A model generated the notes under the pieces. It had not been told where the DNA came from. It worked only from the letters and a program-made list of their open reading frames with translations, and did no database searches. A DNA stretch of 64,000 bases, from assembly GCA_030428835.1 (NCBI GenBank), contig JAUIEP010000005.1:1-64000 (forward strand), written 5' to 3'. This DNA is from Gammaproteobacteria bacterium. Its GTDB lineage: Bacteria; Pseudomonadota; Gammaproteobacteria; Pseudomonadales; Halieaceae. Every line of letters begins with the position of its first letter. Position 1 is the first letter of the stretch. Positions 16,422 to 29,528 of the stretch are shown one piece after another. The position numbers were made by a program, and so were the translations under genes.

Positions 16422-17309
16422 ATGCGAACCTACAGCGGTAACGCCCAGCTTCAGGCCGCCCTTGGCAAATTGCGCCGGGACGGCAACACCATCGGTTTCG
16501 TTCCCACCATGGGCAACCTCCACGAGGGTCACCTGGACCTCGTGCGCAAGGCCCGCGATCTCTGCGACATTGTCGTCGTCTCGATATTCGTCAACCCGCT
16601 GCAGTTCGGCGCGGGCGAAGACCTCGACGCCTACCCGCGCACCCTCGCCGCCGACAAGGAGAAACTCTTCGCCGAAGGCGTGCAGGTGCTCTACGCCCCC
16701 GGCGTGGAGGAGATCTACCCGGAGGGCATGGCGGCCCAGACCATCGTGCACGTGCCCGACCTCGGCGACACCCTATGCGGCTCCAGCCGGCCCGGCCACT
16801 TCGACGGCGTAACCACTGTCGTCAGCAAGCTGTTCAACATCGTGCAACCGGACATCGCCGTGTTCGGCGAGAAGGACTTCCAGCAGCTCTCGATCGTGCG
16901 CAAGATGGTCACCGACCTGTGCCTGCCGATCAGGATCGTCGGCGTCGCCACCACCCGCGCGGAGGACGGCCTGGCGCTGAGCTCACGCAACGGCTACCTG
17001 TCCCTGGACCAGCGCAGTATCGCCCCGATGCTGCACCAGACCCTCAACAGCTGCCGCGAGGCCATCGCCTGCGGCTTCGACAACTTCCTGCAACTCGAGT
17101 CACACGCGCGCATGCGCCTGCTGCAGTCCGGCTTCGAGCCCGACTACTTCGCCATTCGCGATGCGCGCACGCTGAGCCAGGTGACGGAAGACACCGAGGA
17201 GATCGCCATCCTGGCGGCCGCAAGGCTCGGCAAGACGCGCCTGATCGACAACGTGCGCCTGTCGCTGAACCCGGTCTCCGACTGGGGTATGCTCGCCAGC
17301 GGGCACTAA
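16422..17309 (+). CDS. panC: Pantothenate synthetase
   Basis: Condenses pantoate with beta-alanine using ATP. 295 aa: PTMGNLHEGHLDLV (HxGH-type nucleotide site), FVNPLQFGAGEDLDAYPR, FDGVTTVVSKLFNIVQPD, FGEKDFQQL and SSRNGYLS (KMSKS-like loop). A GAGGAACGG site precedes ATG 16422. The 252-bp gap after panB with a dyad element suggests panC also has its own promoter. Confidence 0.96.
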   Translation: MRTYSGNAQLQAALGKLRRDGNTIGFVPTMGNLHEGHLDLVRKARDLCDIVVVSIFVNPLQFGAGEDLDAYPRTLAADKEKLFAEGVQVLYAPGVEEIYPEGMAAQTIVHVPDLGDTLCGSSRPGHFDGVTTVVSKLFNIVQPDIAVFGEKDFQQLSIVRKMVTDLCLPIRIVGVATTRAEDGLALSSRNGYLSLDQRSIAPMLHQTLNSCREAIACGFDNFLQLESHARMRLLQSGFEPDYFAIRDARTLSQVTEDTEEIAILAAARLGKTRLIDNVRLSLNPVSDWGMLASGH

Positions 17310-17333
17310 GCGCCACCCTGATACCCGCCCCCA

Positions 17334-17359
17334 CCCTGTGGGGTCGAATTCATTCGACC
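17334..17359. repeat. Dispersed copy of the palindromic repeat between panC and acs
   Basis: CCCTGTGG followed by the dyad GGTCGAATTCATTCGACC (17342-17359). These 26 bases are identical to the copy ending at 2507, 15 kb away, so the element is dispersed rather than local. Confidence 0.88.
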
Positions 17360-17486
17360 TCCGATGCCCACAGTGCCTGACCCCACAATCCACGCCACAC
17401 TCGAGCCAGCACCAGGACCGGTTTGCACGAACCGACCGGCCAAGTATCATGCCCCTTCCGACCGAGCTCGATAGGACCAGGCCGCC

Positions 17487-19418
<1,932 letters not shown>

Positions 19419-19528
19419 CAGCGTACTCCCGCCACGTATCCCGGCGACTGGCCCACCTTTACGCAATGTGAAACTGGGCTATCCTTGCAGGTAGGCAGTC
19501 GGCCAACGACGCAACACCGGCGGGCACC

Positions 19529-20302
19529 ATGGATACTCGCGCACAGGCGCTTTACTGGGACAAAGGCTGGGTAGTCATCGACGATGTGTTCACCGCATCC
19601 GAAGTTGACGCCATCGCCGGCCTCGCCATGACATTGAGCGCCGCGGGCAGCGCACTCGAGCAGGAAGACTATCCGCTCGACGCATCGCCCGACGGCGCCA
19701 CCGCCCCGCGCAAAATCGGCCGGGCATTCCTGAAGCACGCCGCGTTTCGCGCCTTCGTGCTGGACCGGCGACTGACGTCGATCCTGGCCCCGCTCCTGGA
19801 GGGCGAGCCGCTGCTGGTCACCGACCAGATCTTCATGAAGCCGCCCCGTTTCGGCTCTGCCAAGCCGTATCACCAGGACAACTACTATTTCCAGTGCCAA
19901 CCTGCAGACAAGTTGCTAACCGCATGGATCGCGCTGGATGACGTGGACGCCGGGAACGGTTGCCTGCGCTACATCGACGGCTCACACAAGGGCGGCCTCT
20001 TGCCACACGCCGAGGTGCCCGAACTGCACCACACCTACGTTCCGCCCCCGGAGTACCTCACTTTGGACAAGGAGTCCCTGGCGATCGCCCGCAAGGGTAG
20101 CGTCGTCATTCATCACGCTGAGGCACTGCATACCTCCCATCGCAACGAATCGAACCGCTGGCGGCGCGGATACGCCACGCACTGGGTAACACACGGGGTG
20201 ACCTCAACAATCGACACGATTGAACAGGCCTACTTCAACGTGCATCGCCCCGAATATGCCGGCGCGGCCGACAGGTTTTTCTGCAACTACATGGTCGTGT
20301 AA
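19529..20302 (+). CDS. Phytanoyl-CoA dioxygenase (PhyH) family protein
   Basis: Fe(II)/2-oxoglutarate-type oxygenase; substrate unknown. 257 aa with the iron motif HQD in KPYHQDNYYFQCQP, AWIALDDVDAGNGCLRYIDGSHKGG, and the distal His/Arg region VVIHHAEALHTSHRNESNRWRRGYATHW. These are the core PhyH positions. It faces a TonB-dependent receptor gene, but I cannot show a link between them. Not obviously in an operon. Confidence 0.85.
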   Translation: MDTRAQALYWDKGWVVIDDVFTASEVDAIAGLAMTLSAAGSALEQEDYPLDASPDGATAPRKIGRAFLKHAAFRAFVLDRRLTSILAPLLEGEPLLVTDQIFMKPPRFGSAKPYHQDNYYFQCQPADKLLTAWIALDDVDAGNGCLRYIDGSHKGGLLPHAEVPELHHTYVPPPEYLTLDKESLAIARKGSVVIHHAEALHTSHRNESNRWRRGYATHWVTHGVTSTIDTIEQAYFNVHRPEYAGAADRFFCNYMVV

Positions 20303-20391
20303 AAGGTCCGGCTGAAACTTCAGGGAATATCCACGCAAGATACGGCGGGCGCGAGTCAGGTTTGCTCAACGTCAGCAAAACCTTAGTGCCG

Positions 20392-22743
20392 CTAGTACCA
20401 GTTGTACCTGAACGTGACCCCGAAGCGCCGCTCATAATTACGCGGAAAGAGTTGCGCGTAGGCGCCGGGCAGCAGGTTTTCATTCTGCGCGGCGATGTTC
20501 ACCACATAGTCCTCATTGAATACGTTCTTCACAAACAAGGTCACGTAGTAGCGATCATCCTTGTCCTGCAACTTGACCGACATGTCGACGACCTCGTAGC
20601 TTTCCTGCCGCTGGTACCTGTCCTGGTCGATCGACAACTGCACGTCGTCCTGCGCGCGGAAACTCGTATTAAGGACAATATCGAAGGGCTGGGATTCGAG
20701 CGGTATCGTGTAGTTCGCCGCGAGGTTCAGTTTCCAGTCGGGCGAATAAGGCAGCTCGCCGCCTGACAGGTCCTGGTTGGCCGGCTCGTCGCCGCAACTG
20801 GTCTGGCCGCGGTAACCAATATCGCGGAACTCCTGGCCGAAGCTGCAGGGTCCACCCTCGTAATCGTCAATTTTCGCGTCGATAAACGCCAGGCCGCCGA
20901 AGAGCGAGAGATTCTCTGTAGGCTGCGCGAGCAGGTCGATCTCGACGCCTTCAGTAGTCACCTCACCCACGTTTGTCAGGATGAAACTGAAGGAGCGGTC
21001 CGGCTCGCCGTCCATATTCACATCGACCGTGTTGCCGTCGTCGTCGAGGATCAGCCGCGACTCGGTCGCCTGGGCCTGGAAATCATCGTACCGCGTGTGA
21101 AACACCGCGATGTTTAGCACCACCCGGTTGTCGAACCAGCCGGACTTCATGCCGACCTCGAAGGACTCGGAGGTTTCCGGGTCCGCCGGGGTGGTGTTTT
21201 CCGGCGTGCTGCCCGTGGTGATATTGAAAGCCGGCCCCTTGTAACCCTGCACATAGCTGCCGTAGAGGAGCACGTCTTCAGTGGCGCTCCATTCCAGGGT
21301 GACCTTGCCGGACAGGTCGTCCTCAGTGACGTCGTCGGAAAACGGCGGAATCGCCGGCTGGAACGGCGACTCGCTGGTCCGCAGGAAATCAAACTCGATT
21401 TCATCGTGGGTGAAGCGCGCACCGAGCACCAGGCGCAGGTCGTCGGCGATGTTCCAGGTGGCCTCGCCGAATGCGGCGTAGTTCAGCGTTTCCACCTGGA
21501 ACACGCTGGTGGCGGCGCCGTCGAGCGGCGGACCGCCCAGGCCGAGGAAGCGTGTGAATGTGCGGTTGATCGTCTGGTCGAAGAGGTACAGCCCGGCCAC
21601 GTAGGAGATCACCTGGTCGGCGGGCGAGGTGAGGCGCAGTTCCTGCGTCCACTGCTCCTGTTGGGTGTACCCGTTCTGGTCGACGGAGACGGCCGCCACG
21701 CGCATCGGGAGGAAGTCCGCGTCCACATTCTGCTTCTGCTCCCACTTGCGGCGCGCCGTAATGGAGGTGAGTGTATGCTCCCCGATATCCCAGTCGGCGG
21801 TCAGCGAGTAGCCACGCCCTTCCACCTCGATGCGGTCGGGCACGTCGTGATTGACCTTCAGGTTGGTCTCGGAGGGTACGACCGGGTCAATGGTTTCCAG
21901 CACCGTGTCGACGAAATCCTGGTTGTTTGGCGGTTCCGCGGGGAAGGGGTCGACCGAACGGAGGGTCGTGACAAAGCCGTCGCCCTTGGACTCACTGCTA
22001 TCGCCCGAGAAATTCAGGCGCAGGCTGTCTGTCGGCTCCCAGCGCAACTTGCCGCGCAGGCTCCAGTCTTCGGAGCCGTTCAGGGTATTGCCGTCGAAGA
22101 CGTTCTCAACATACCCCTCGTCGTCGGCGTAGGAACCCGTCACACGAAAGCCGAGCGTGTCAGTGAGCGGACCGGATGCGGTAAAGCCGCCCTCCAGTTC
22201 CTCGTCCTCGATTGCTGTACCGGTAATCGAGGCCGTGAATTCATCCGAAGGCTCCCGCGAGATGATATGCACCACGCCGGCCGTGGAATTCTTGCCGAAC
22301 AGTGTGCCCTGCGGCCCGCGCAGGACCTCCACCCGCTGCACGTCCAGCAGCTTCAGGAACGCCATTCCCGAACGGCCGAGAACCACGCCGTCCACCACCG
22401 TGGACACGCTGGGCTCCACTGCCGAGCTGAACGACTGGGTACCGATGCCGCGGATGTTGAATGAACTGCCCCGTGGCGCGCCGGCACGCTGGATGTTGAG
22501 GCTCGGCACAAGCTGTGTGAGATCCTCCGAATCCGTGATGAGTGCGTCGGTAAGCACACTCTCCGGCAGGGCCATCACGGACACGGAAACGTCCTGCAGG
22601 CTCTGCTCCCGCTTGCGCGCCGTCACGACTATCTCTTCCAACCTTGAGGGCCCCGCGGTCGCCGCTGGTGCGCTCGGCTGGGCGTGGATTAGGGCGGGTG
22701 CCGCCAGGAGCAGGCCGGGCAGCAGGACGGTGCGGCGATTCAT
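20392..22743 (-). CDS. TonB-dependent outer-membrane receptor
   Basis: Outer-membrane active transporter; ligand unknown. 783 aa. Signal peptide at residues 1-21 (RRTVLLPGLLLAAPALIHA), TonB box-like LEEIVVTA at ~35-42, plug domain ~45-150 with RVEVLRGPQGTLFGKNSTAGVVHI, then a 22-strand-type barrel of alternating aromatic segments ending in FRYNWY. It ends in Tyr, acceptable for outer-membrane assembly. The plug resembles the large group of Cellvibrionales receptors without a clear siderophore assignment. No Fur-like box is evident upstream. Confidence 0.92.
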   Translation of the reverse strand: MNRRTVLLPGLLLAAPALIHAQPSAPAATAGPSRLEEIVVTARKREQSLQDVSVSVMALPESVLTDALITDSEDLTQLVPSLNIQRAGAPRGSSFNIRGIGTQSFSSAVEPSVSTVVDGVVLGRSGMAFLKLLDVQRVEVLRGPQGTLFGKNSTAGVVHIISREPSDEFTASITGTAIEDEELEGGFTASGPLTDTLGFRVTGSYADDEGYVENVFDGNTLNGSEDWSLRGKLRWEPTDSLRLNFSGDSSESKGDGFVTTLRSVDPFPAEPPNNQDFVDTVLETIDPVVPSETNLKVNHDVPDRIEVEGRGYSLTADWDIGEHTLTSITARRKWEQKQNVDADFLPMRVAAVSVDQNGYTQQEQWTQELRLTSPADQVISYVAGLYLFDQTINRTFTRFLGLGGPPLDGAATSVFQVETLNYAAFGEATWNIADDLRLVLGARFTHDEIEFDFLRTSESPFQPAIPPFSDDVTEDDLSGKVTLEWSATEDVLLYGSYVQGYKGPAFNITTGSTPENTTPADPETSESFEVGMKSGWFDNRVVLNIAVFHTRYDDFQAQATESRLILDDDGNTVDVNMDGEPDRSFSFILTNVGEVTTEGVEIDLLAQPTENLSLFGGLAFIDAKIDDYEGGPCSFGQEFRDIGYRGQTSCGDEPANQDLSGGELPYSPDWKLNLAANYTIPLESQPFDIVLNTSFRAQDDVQLSIDQDRYQRQESYEVVDMSVKLQDKDDRYYVTLFVKNVFNEDYVVNIAAQNENLLPGAYAQLFPRNYERRFGVTFRYNWY

Positions 22744-22875
22744 GCGGAGTACCTTGTTATTAATACTGGTTAGCGCTGAGTATAAATTGGCCTGACCACT
22801 TTACCAACCTTTTCAGTGGGTCATACGAAGCCTTATCGAACGCAGGTTCAATATTCCAACTCCTGTGCAATGGGA

Positions 22876-22912
22876 CCAAAAATAAAGGGGGTGCGGCTCC
22901 CCGCACCCCCTT
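22876..22912 (-). terminator. Rho-independent terminator after pnp
   Basis: AAGGGGGTGCGG pairs with CCGCACCCCCTT over 12 bp around a four-base loop. Read on the minus strand it is followed by TTTATTTTT, a strong terminator for the rpsO-pnp transcript, 25 bp after the pnp stop. Confidence 0.92.
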
Positions 22913-22936
22913 CCCGGGATCGTTGTGGCTAACGGC

Positions 22937-25057
22937 TTACTCGGCCACCTGCTCCGCCGGGGCCTCGTCGGCCTCGTCTTCCAGCAGTTCCTTGATGGAG
23001 AGCTTGATGCGGCCGCGCTGGTCCACGTCCAGCACCTTCACGCGCACTTCCTCACCCTCGGACAGGTGGTCGGACACGTTCTCCACGCGCTCGTTGGCGA
23101 TCTGGGAGATGTGCACGAGGCCGTCCTTGCCGGGCAGGATGTTGACGAAGGCGCCGAAGTCGACGATGCGCGCCACGGTGCCGGTGTAGATCTCGCCTAC
23201 CTCGGCCTCCGCGGTGATCTCCTCGACCATGGCCACGGCCGCGTCGCGCATGGCCTGGTTCTGGCCGAAGATGCGCACGGTGCCGTCGTCTTCCACGTCC
23301 ACGGAAGCACCGGACTGCTCGGTGATGGAGCGGATCGTTGCGCCGCCCTTGCCGATGATGTCGCGGATCTTGTCGGGGTCGACCTTCAGGGTGCTCATGC
23401 TCGGGGCGTCCTCTGAAGTGACCGTGCGACCTTCCGACAGCACGGCATTCATCTGGCCCAGTATGTGCAGGCGAGCCTGCTGGGCCTGCTCCAGGGCGGT
23501 CTCCATGATCTGCGCGGTGATGCCCTCGATCTTGATGTCCATCTGCAGGGCGGTCACGCCCTCGGCCGTACCGGCCACCTTGAAGTCCATGTCGCCGAGG
23601 TGGTCCTCGTCGCCCAGGATGTCGGTGAGAACGGCAAACTGGTTGCCCTCCTTCACGAGGCCCATGGCGATGCCGGCAACCGGCGCCTTCAGGGGCACGC
23701 CCGCGGCCATCAGCGCCAGCGAGCCGACACACACGGACGCCATGGAGCTGGAGCCGTTGGACTCGGTGATCTCACTCACGAGGCGAATCGTGTACGGGAA
23801 GGCTTCGTTGTCAGGCAGGACCGCACCCAGGCCGCGGCGCGCCAGGCGTCCGTGACCCACTTCGCGGCGGCTGGTGAAACCTACTCGACCGGCCTCGCCC
23901 ACAGAGTAGGGCGGGAAGTTGTAGTGCAGCATGAACGGGTCGCGACGCTCGCCTTCCAGGGCATCGATGATCTGCGCATCGCGGGTCGAACCCAGCGTTA
24001 CAGCGCCGATAGCCTGCGTTTCACCGCGGGTAAACAGCGCGCTGCCGTGAACCTTCGCAAGCACGTCAACTTCACAGGCGATCGCGCGTACGGTGCGGTT
24101 GTCGCGACCGTCGATGCGAGACTCACCGGCAAGTATGCGCTTGCGTACGAGACTCTTCTCGATCTTCTTGAACAGTTCCTTGACGTCGTCGGCGGACGGT
24201 CCGTCCTCTCCGGCCAGCGCCTCTACCGCCGCGTCCCGAATCTCTCCGACGCGCTCGTAGCGAGAGGCTTTCTCGGTAATACGGTACGCCTCGCCCAGGT
24301 CGGTCTTGACCTGCGCCTCCACGGCCGCGAGCAATTCCTCATCGACGGCGGGGGCCTCCCATTCCCAGCGCGGCTTACCGGCTTCCGCCACGAGTTCGTT
24401 GATGGCCTGGATTACGGCCTGCATCTCCTGGTGCGCAAACAACACGGCGCCGAGCATCTGGTCTTCGCTCAGTTCCTTTGCCTCTGACTCCACCATCAAC
24501 ACCGCTTCTTCGGTGCCCGCCACGACCATGTCGAGTTTGCTCTCGGCAAGCTGGTCATAGGTCGGGTTAAGAATGTAGCCCTCAGCCTCATTGAAGCCGA
24601 CACGCGCACCGCCGATAGGCCCGTTGAACGGACAACCGGAGATAGCCAGCGCCGCCGAGGTACCAATCATTGCCGGGATATCCGGGTCGATACTCTTGTC
24701 TGCGGACATGACGGTACAGACGACCTGCACCTCGTTCATGAAGCCGTTCGGAAACAGCGGGCGGATCGGGCGATCGATCAGGCGCGAGGTCAGGGTCTCT
24801 TTCTCACTCGGGCGGCCCTCACGCTTGAAGAAACCACCGGGGATCTTGCCGACGGCATAGGTCTTCTCGGTGTAGTGCACCGCCAATGGAAAGAAGTCCC
24901 GACCGGGACGTTGGAATTTCTCCGCCACTACGGTGCAGAGTACGGAAGTGTTTTCTACGGTCACCATGACCGCGCCGGTGGCCTGGCGCGCGATGCGCCC
25001 GGTTTCCAGACTGACAGTCTGGCCACCGTATTGGAAGGTTTTGGTTACTGGGTTCAC
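22937..25057 (-). CDS. pnp: Polynucleotide phosphorylase
   Basis: Phosphorolytic 3'-5' exoribonuclease, core of the degradosome. 706 aa with two RNase PH domains, KH domain (~555-615, [20 protein letters not shown]) and S1 domain (~620-690, [34 protein letters not shown]). Start GTG 25057 after a GGAGAAG site. The order rpsO-pnp and the intervening hairpin are conserved in gammaproteobacteria. Confidence 0.97.
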   Translation of the reverse strand: MNPVTKTFQYGGQTVSLETGRIARQATGAVMVTVENTSVLCTVVAEKFQRPGRDFFPLAVHYTEKTYAVGKIPGGFFKREGRPSEKETLTSRLIDRPIRPLFPNGFMNEVQVVCTVMSADKSIDPDIPAMIGTSAALAISGCPFNGPIGGARVGFNEAEGYILNPTYDQLAESKLDMVVAGTEEAVLMVESEAKELSEDQMLGAVLFAHQEMQAVIQAINELVAEAGKPRWEWEAPAVDEELLAAVEAQVKTDLGEAYRITEKASRYERVGEIRDAAVEALAGEDGPSADDVKELFKKIEKSLVRKRILAGESRIDGRDNRTVRAIACEVDVLAKVHGSALFTRGETQAIGAVTLGSTRDAQIIDALEGERRDPFMLHYNFPPYSVGEAGRVGFTSRREVGHGRLARRGLGAVLPDNEAFPYTIRLVSEITESNGSSSMASVCVGSLALMAAGVPLKAPVAGIAMGLVKEGNQFAVLTDILGDEDHLGDMDFKVAGTAEGVTALQMDIKIEGITAQIMETALEQAQQARLHILGQMNAVLSEGRTVTSEDAPSMSTLKVDPDKIRDIIGKGGATIRSITEQSGASVDVEDDGTVRIFGQNQAMRDAAVAMVEEITAEAEVGEIYTGTVARIVDFGAFVNILPGKDGLVHISQIANERVENVSDHLSEGEEVRVKVLDVDQRGRIKLSIKELLEDEADEAPAEQVAE

Positions 25058-25084
25058 AATTCTTCTCCAATTCTCAAAATGACA

Positions 25085-25108
25085 CGGGGCGTTCCCGTGA
25101 ACGCCCCG
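25085..25108 (-). terminator. rpsO-pnp intergenic hairpin
   Basis: CGGGGCGTT pairs with AACGCCCCG around a six-base loop between the rpsO stop and the pnp start. In E. coli this interval holds the rpsO terminator and the RNase III site controlling pnp; the position matches, and the weak T-tract suggests an attenuator that allows read-through. Confidence 0.65.
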
Positions 25109-25121
25109 CGGGGAATACCGC

Positions 25122-25391
25122 TTAACGGCGCAGGCCGAGTCGCTTGATGAGGTCGCTGTAGCGCGTCGTGTCCTTGCGCTTCAGGTAATCCAGCAATTTG
25201 CGACGCTGGTTGACCATGCGGATCAATCCGCGGCGGGAGTGGTGGTCCTGCTTGTGCGACTGGAAGTGCCCCTGGAGCTGCTCGATATTTGCCGTGAGCA
25301 GCGCTACCTGAACTTCGGGGGAACCGGTGTCGCCTTCGCCCACCTGGTACTCTTTGACAATTTCTGCCTTCTTTTGCGCTGATAAAGCCAT
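25122..25391 (-). CDS. rpsO: 30S ribosomal protein S15
   Basis: Binds 16S rRNA at the platform. 89 aa beginning [16 protein letters not shown] and ending [10 protein letters not shown], exactly family length. The frame is open upstream but ATG 25391 with a GAGGAAA site is the family start. Lies between truB and pnp as in E. coli. Confidence 0.97.
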   Translation of the reverse strand: MALSAQKKAEIVKEYQVGEGDTGSPEVQVALLTANIEQLQGHFQSHKQDHHSRRGLIRMVNQRRKLLDYLKRKDTTRYSDLIKRLGLRR

Positions 25392-25420
25392 GTTGCTTTC
25401 CTCTTTCTCAATCTGCCTGC

Positions 25421-25436
25421 GGGTGGCGTACCACCC
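25421..25436 (-). promoter_or_regulatory. rpsO leader hairpin
   Basis: GGGTGG-CGTA-CCACCC, a perfect six-pair stem 30 bp upstream of the rpsO start. Further up on the minus strand CCTGTC...GACAGG is followed by CTCTTTGTTT (~25442-25476), possibly ending truB messages. S15 autoregulates through leader structures in other bacteria; this is inferred, not shown. Confidence 0.45.
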
Positions 25437-25485
25437 GTCGTTAAACAAAGAGCCTGTCCGTGCAGATTTACAGACAGGTTCACGG

Positions 25486-26415
25486 TTACCTGCTGGTAAC
25501 CACCAGACGCCGCGGCGCAACGCGCCCGTCGTCCAGAATCTCTCCAACGCCCAGGAACTCACCCGTCTCCAGGGCGACGCGCACAATACCATCGCAGGGC
25601 GCGTTTGGCACCAGAACGGGCTGTCCCTGGCGCATGTAATAACCGCCTGACTCGCTGAGCCGCACCAGCGGCAACGCGTCCAGGGCGGCGTGGGCGGGCT
25701 TCAGCAACCGGTCCATCTGCTGCAACTCGCCGCCGGCCTTGAGCGCTTCCAGCGTCGACAGCGACACGCTGTCCTCGATGCCGAACGGACCCGCCTGGGT
25801 CCTGCGCAGCACGCTGACGTGACCGCCGACGCCCAATGCCGTGCCGAGGTCCTCCGCGAGGGACCTCACATAGGTGCCCTTGCTGCACTCGAGGTAGATA
25901 TCGACCTCGGCGCGGGGGCCCGGGCGAAAGGCGCGCACTTGCAGCGTCTTGATCACCACGCGGCGCGCCTTGCGCTCGACCTCGACGCCCTGGCGAGCCA
26001 GCTTGTACAGCGGCTGACCCTGGTGCTTGATCGCCGAGTACATGGACGGCACCTGCTCGATCTCGCCCTCGAATGCCGTGAGCGCCTCGCGCACACTGTC
26101 CTCGGTCACGCCGGCGGCGTCACACTCCTGTAGTACCTCGCCCTCGGCATCGCCGGTGTCCGTCGCGCAGCCCAGCGTGATCGTGCTTTCGTAGGCCTTG
26201 TCCGCGTCCAGCAGGTACTGCGAAAACTTGGTCGCCTCGCCGAAGCAGAGCGGCAATACGCCGGTCGCCAGCGGGTCGAGGCTGCCGGTATGGCCGGCCT
26301 TGGCGGCGAAAAACAGCCGCTTGGCGCTCTGCAGCGCCTGGTTCGAACTCATTCCCGCCGGCTTGTCCAGTACGAGAATTCCGTCGAGGGGCCTGCCGCG
26401 GCGCTTGCGTGCCAC
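25486..26415 (-). CDS. truB: tRNA pseudouridine(55) synthase
   Basis: Makes pseudouridine 55 in the T-arm of tRNAs. 309 aa; [14 protein letters not shown], catalytic [15 protein letters not shown] with Asp47, [18 protein letters not shown] and [15 protein letters not shown] are the family blocks. It starts 3 bp after the rbfA stop, consistent with translational coupling. Confidence 0.96.
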   Translation of the reverse strand: MARKRRGRPLDGILVLDKPAGMSSNQALQSAKRLFFAAKAGHTGSLDPLATGVLPLCFGEATKFSQYLLDADKAYESTITLGCATDTGDAEGEVLQECDAAGVTEDSVREALTAFEGEIEQVPSMYSAIKHQGQPLYKLARQGVEVERKARRVVIKTLQVRAFRPGPRAEVDIYLECSKGTYVRSLAEDLGTALGVGGHVSVLRRTQAGPFGIEDSVSLSTLEALKAGGELQQMDRLLKPAHAALDALPLVRLSESGGYYMRQGQPVLVPNAPCDGIVRVALETGEFLGVGEILDDGRVAPRRLVVTSR

Positions 26416-26418
26416 GCT

Positions 26419-26817
26419 CTACTCCCCCGCCCCGTCGTCGCCGCGCAGGCCCAGCTCGCGATCAGCTTCCGTCGCCCGCTCGATCAGCGCTTCCAGGTCG
26501 CGGCCACGGCCTACGCTGGCGTCGAAGAAAAACTTCAACTGCGGCACACTGCGCATGCTGCTCGACCGCGAGAGCTGGCTGCGCAGGAAACCGGCGGCGC
26601 GATTCAGGGCCTCCGTCGATTCCGCGGCCTCTGCGTCGCTGTCCGCGCCGATCTTCGTGTAGTACACACGCGCATGGGCGAGATCGCGACTCACGTCGAC
26701 GCCGGTAATGCTCACCATCCCCACGCGGGGGTCGCGCACTTCGCGCTGGATAAGCTCTGCCAGTTCGCGCTGCAGGTAGTCGGCAACACGTTCTGTCCTG
26801 GCGTACTCCTTGGCCAT
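26419..26817 (-). CDS. rbfA: Ribosome-binding factor A
   Basis: 30S maturation and cold-adaptation factor. 132 aa from MAKEYARTERVADYLQREL, with the KH-like core ELIQREVRDPRVGMVSITGVDVSRDL and LKFFFDASVGRG. An upstream-open frame to 26922 overlaps the infB end; the family start is ATG 26817. Confidence 0.95.
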   Translation of the reverse strand: MAKEYARTERVADYLQRELAELIQREVRDPRVGMVSITGVDVSRDLAHARVYYTKIGADSDAEAAESTEALNRAAGFLRSQLSRSSSMRSVPQLKFFFDASVGRGRDLEALIERATEADRELGLRGDDGAGE

Positions 26818-26831
26818 GCGGGCGCCGCCCC

Positions 26832-29474
26832 CTAGAGGGAGCGGGCCACCTCTTTGACTTCGTATACCTCGATGAGGTCGCCGACTTTCACGTCGGTGTA
26901 GTTCTTCACGCCGATGCCGCATTCCATGCCGTTGCGAACCTCGTTGGCGTCGTCCTTGAAGCGGCGCAGGGATTCCAGCTCACCCTCGTAGATAACGACG
27001 TTGTCGCGCAGCACGCGGATGGGCTTGGAGCGGTACACCGTGCCCTCGGTGACCATGCAGCCGGCGATCTGGCCGAACTTGGGCGAACGGAACACGTCGC
27101 GCACCTCGGCAATGCCGACAATCTCCTCGCGCAACTCCGGCGCCAGCATGCCGGAGAGGGCCTGCTTCACGTCGTCGATCAGGTCGTAGATCACGTTGTA
27201 GTAACGCATATCCACGCCCTCCGCCTCGACGAGCTTGCGGGCTGAGCCGTCCGCGCGCACGTTGAAGCCGAAGATCACCGCGCTGGAGGTCATCGCCAGG
27301 TTCACGTCGGTTTCGGCGATACCGCCGACGCCGCCGCTGACGACGTTGACCTGCACTTCATCGTTACCGAGGTCCAGCAGGGCGGACTGGATAGCCTCCA
27401 GCGAACCGCGCACGTCGGCCTTGACCACCACGTTGAGGGTTTTCTTCTCGCCGGCCGCCATGCTCTCGAACATGTTGTCGAGCTTCGCCGCCTGCTGGCG
27501 TTGCAGCTTGTTCTCGCGGGTTTTTTCCTGGCGGAAGTTGGCGATCTCGCGCGCACGCTTCTCGCTCTCCACCACGGCGAACAGGTCGCCCGCCAGCGGC
27601 GTGCCGTCGAGACCCAGCACTTCCACGGGAATACTCGGTCCCGCTTCCTCCGTGGCCTCGCCGTTCTCGTCCAGCATGGCGCGCACGCGCCCGAACTGCA
27701 GGCCGGCAAGTACGATATCGCCCTGCCGCAGCGTGCCGCTCTGCACCAGCAGCGACGCCACCGGGCCGCGGCCCTTGTCGAGGCGCGATTCGATCACGAT
27801 ACCCTGGGCGGGCACGTCGCTGGCCGCGGTCAACTCGAGGATCTCGGCCTGCAACAGCACGGCGTCAAGCAACTCGTTGACACCCTCGCCGGTGTGCGCC
27901 GACACGTTGATGAACTGCGTGTCGCCGCCCCAGTCCTCCGGAATGACGCCCAGCGCCGACAGCTCGTTCTTCACGCGGTCGGGGTCCGCGCCTTCCTTGT
28001 CCATCTTGTTGACCGCGACGATCAGGGGCACCTCCGCCGCGCGGGCGTGTTGTACAGCCTCCTCCGTCTGCGGCATCACGCCGTCGTCGGCCGCCACCAC
28101 CAGGATGACGATGTCGGTACTCTTGGCACCGCGGGCGCGCATGGCGGTAAACGCCGCGTGGCCCGGGGTGTCCAGGAAGGAGATCATGCCGTGGTCGGTC
28201 TCGACATGGTAGGCGCCGATATGCTGCGTAATGCCACCGGCTTCTCCCTCGGCCACCTGGCTCTTGCGGATGTAGTCCAGCAGCGAGGTCTTGCCGTGGT
28301 CGACGTGGCCCATGACGGTCACGACGGGTGCGCGGGTCTCCTCGGTACCCTCGTGTTCCGACAGGGTCTGTTCAAGGCTCTCCTCCAGCGCATCGGCGCT
28401 GATGGTCCTCACCTTGTGCCCCAGCTCCTCGACCACGAGTACGGCCGTATCCTGGTCGATCATCTGGTTGATGGTGGCCATGACGCCGAGCTTCATCAGC
28501 TCCTTGATCACCTCGCCCGACTTGATGGACATCTGCTGCGCCAGTCCGGCCACGGAGATCATGTCGGCGATCTCAACCTCGTGCACGATAGCCTCGGTCG
28601 GTGCCTGGAAGCCGTGCCTGGAGTGTTCCTCGTGCGTGGCCTTGATCTTCTTGCGGCCGCCGCGGCGCCGCACGACTCCGGATTCCGCCTCGATATCCGC
28701 CATTGTCAGGTTGTGGTTGCGCTGCTTGCCGCGGCCCGAGGGTGACGTGCGCGCCAGGCGACTGCGCGGCTTGCGGCTGTCTTCCTCGCGCATACGCGGG
28801 GCGGGCGCCTCGTGCAGGCGCTTCGGCTTCTTCGACGGTTCCTTGCTGCCGGCCTGCTGCTTCTCGCGACGATCGGCCGCCTCCTTGCGCGCCTGCTCTT
28901 CCGCCGCCTTGCGCTCCTCCGCTGCAACGCGACGCGCCTCGGCCTCTTCGGCTTCTTCCTGCTTGCGCCGTGCGGCGGCGCGCTGGCGCAGGATTTCGGG
29001 GTCGACGTTCGCCGGATCGATCTCTTCCTCTGACGCTTCCGCACGGGCCGCCGCCTCGGCTTCCGCCGCGGCCAGCTTGGCCTGCTCGGCCTCGGCTTCC
29101 GCGCGCGCTTCCTCGGCCGCGGCCGCCGCCTCTTCCGCTTCCTTCTCCGCTTCCTCGCCCGCGACAAGCTCCGCCGCGTCGCGCTTCACGTACGTGCGCT
29201 TCTTGCGCACCTCCACGTTGACGGTCTTCTTGCCCTGGGAACCGGAGGTCCGCAACGTGCTGATTTTCTTGCGCTTGAGCGTGATGCGGCTGGGCGCATC
29301 CGTCGACTCGCCGTGGCTGCGCTTCAGGTACTTCAGCAGCGTCTGCTTGTCCTCGTCGGACACAGCTTCATCGGCCGCCGTGTGGGGCAATCCGGCCTCT
29401 CTCATCTGCGATAGCAGACGTTCAGAGGACGCACCCACCACTTCCGCCAACTGCTGTACCGTTACCTGCGCCAT
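26832..29474 (-). CDS. infB: Translation initiation factor IF-2
   Basis: GTPase delivering fMet-tRNA to the 30S subunit. 880 aa: N-terminal IF2-N fold ([20 protein letters not shown]), a long charged Lys/Glu/Ala/Arg coiled segment (~95-240), then the G domain with [12 protein letters not shown] (~390), [15 protein letters not shown] and [13 protein letters not shown], and C-terminal domains ending [18 protein letters not shown]. Between nusA and rbfA as in all gammaproteobacteria. Confidence 0.97.
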   Translation of the reverse strand: MAQVTVQQLAEVVGASSERLLSQMREAGLPHTAADEAVSDEDKQTLLKYLKRSHGESTDAPSRITLKRKKISTLRTSGSQGKKTVNVEVRKKRTYVKRDAAELVAGEEAEKEAEEAAAAAEEARAEAEAEQAKLAAAEAEAAARAEASEEEIDPANVDPEILRQRAAARRKQEEAEEAEARRVAAEERKAAEEQARKEAADRREKQQAGSKEPSKKPKRLHEAPAPRMREEDSRKPRSRLARTSPSGRGKQRNHNLTMADIEAESGVVRRRGGRKKIKATHEEHSRHGFQAPTEAIVHEVEIADMISVAGLAQQMSIKSGEVIKELMKLGVMATINQMIDQDTAVLVVEELGHKVRTISADALEESLEQTLSEHEGTEETRAPVVTVMGHVDHGKTSLLDYIRKSQVAEGEAGGITQHIGAYHVETDHGMISFLDTPGHAAFTAMRARGAKSTDIVILVVAADDGVMPQTEEAVQHARAAEVPLIVAVNKMDKEGADPDRVKNELSALGVIPEDWGGDTQFINVSAHTGEGVNELLDAVLLQAEILELTAASDVPAQGIVIESRLDKGRGPVASLLVQSGTLRQGDIVLAGLQFGRVRAMLDENGEATEEAGPSIPVEVLGLDGTPLAGDLFAVVESEKRAREIANFRQEKTRENKLQRQQAAKLDNMFESMAAGEKKTLNVVVKADVRGSLEAIQSALLDLGNDEVQVNVVSGGVGGIAETDVNLAMTSSAVIFGFNVRADGSARKLVEAEGVDMRYYNVIYDLIDDVKQALSGMLAPELREEIVGIAEVRDVFRSPKFGQIAGCMVTEGTVYRSKPIRVLRDNVVIYEGELESLRRFKDDANEVRNGMECGIGVKNYTDVKVGDLIEVYEVKEVARSL

Positions 29475-29528
29475 ACGTTTATCTCCTTGTTAACCCGAAC
29501 ACCCGTGTTGCCTGAACTCGGTGCCGGG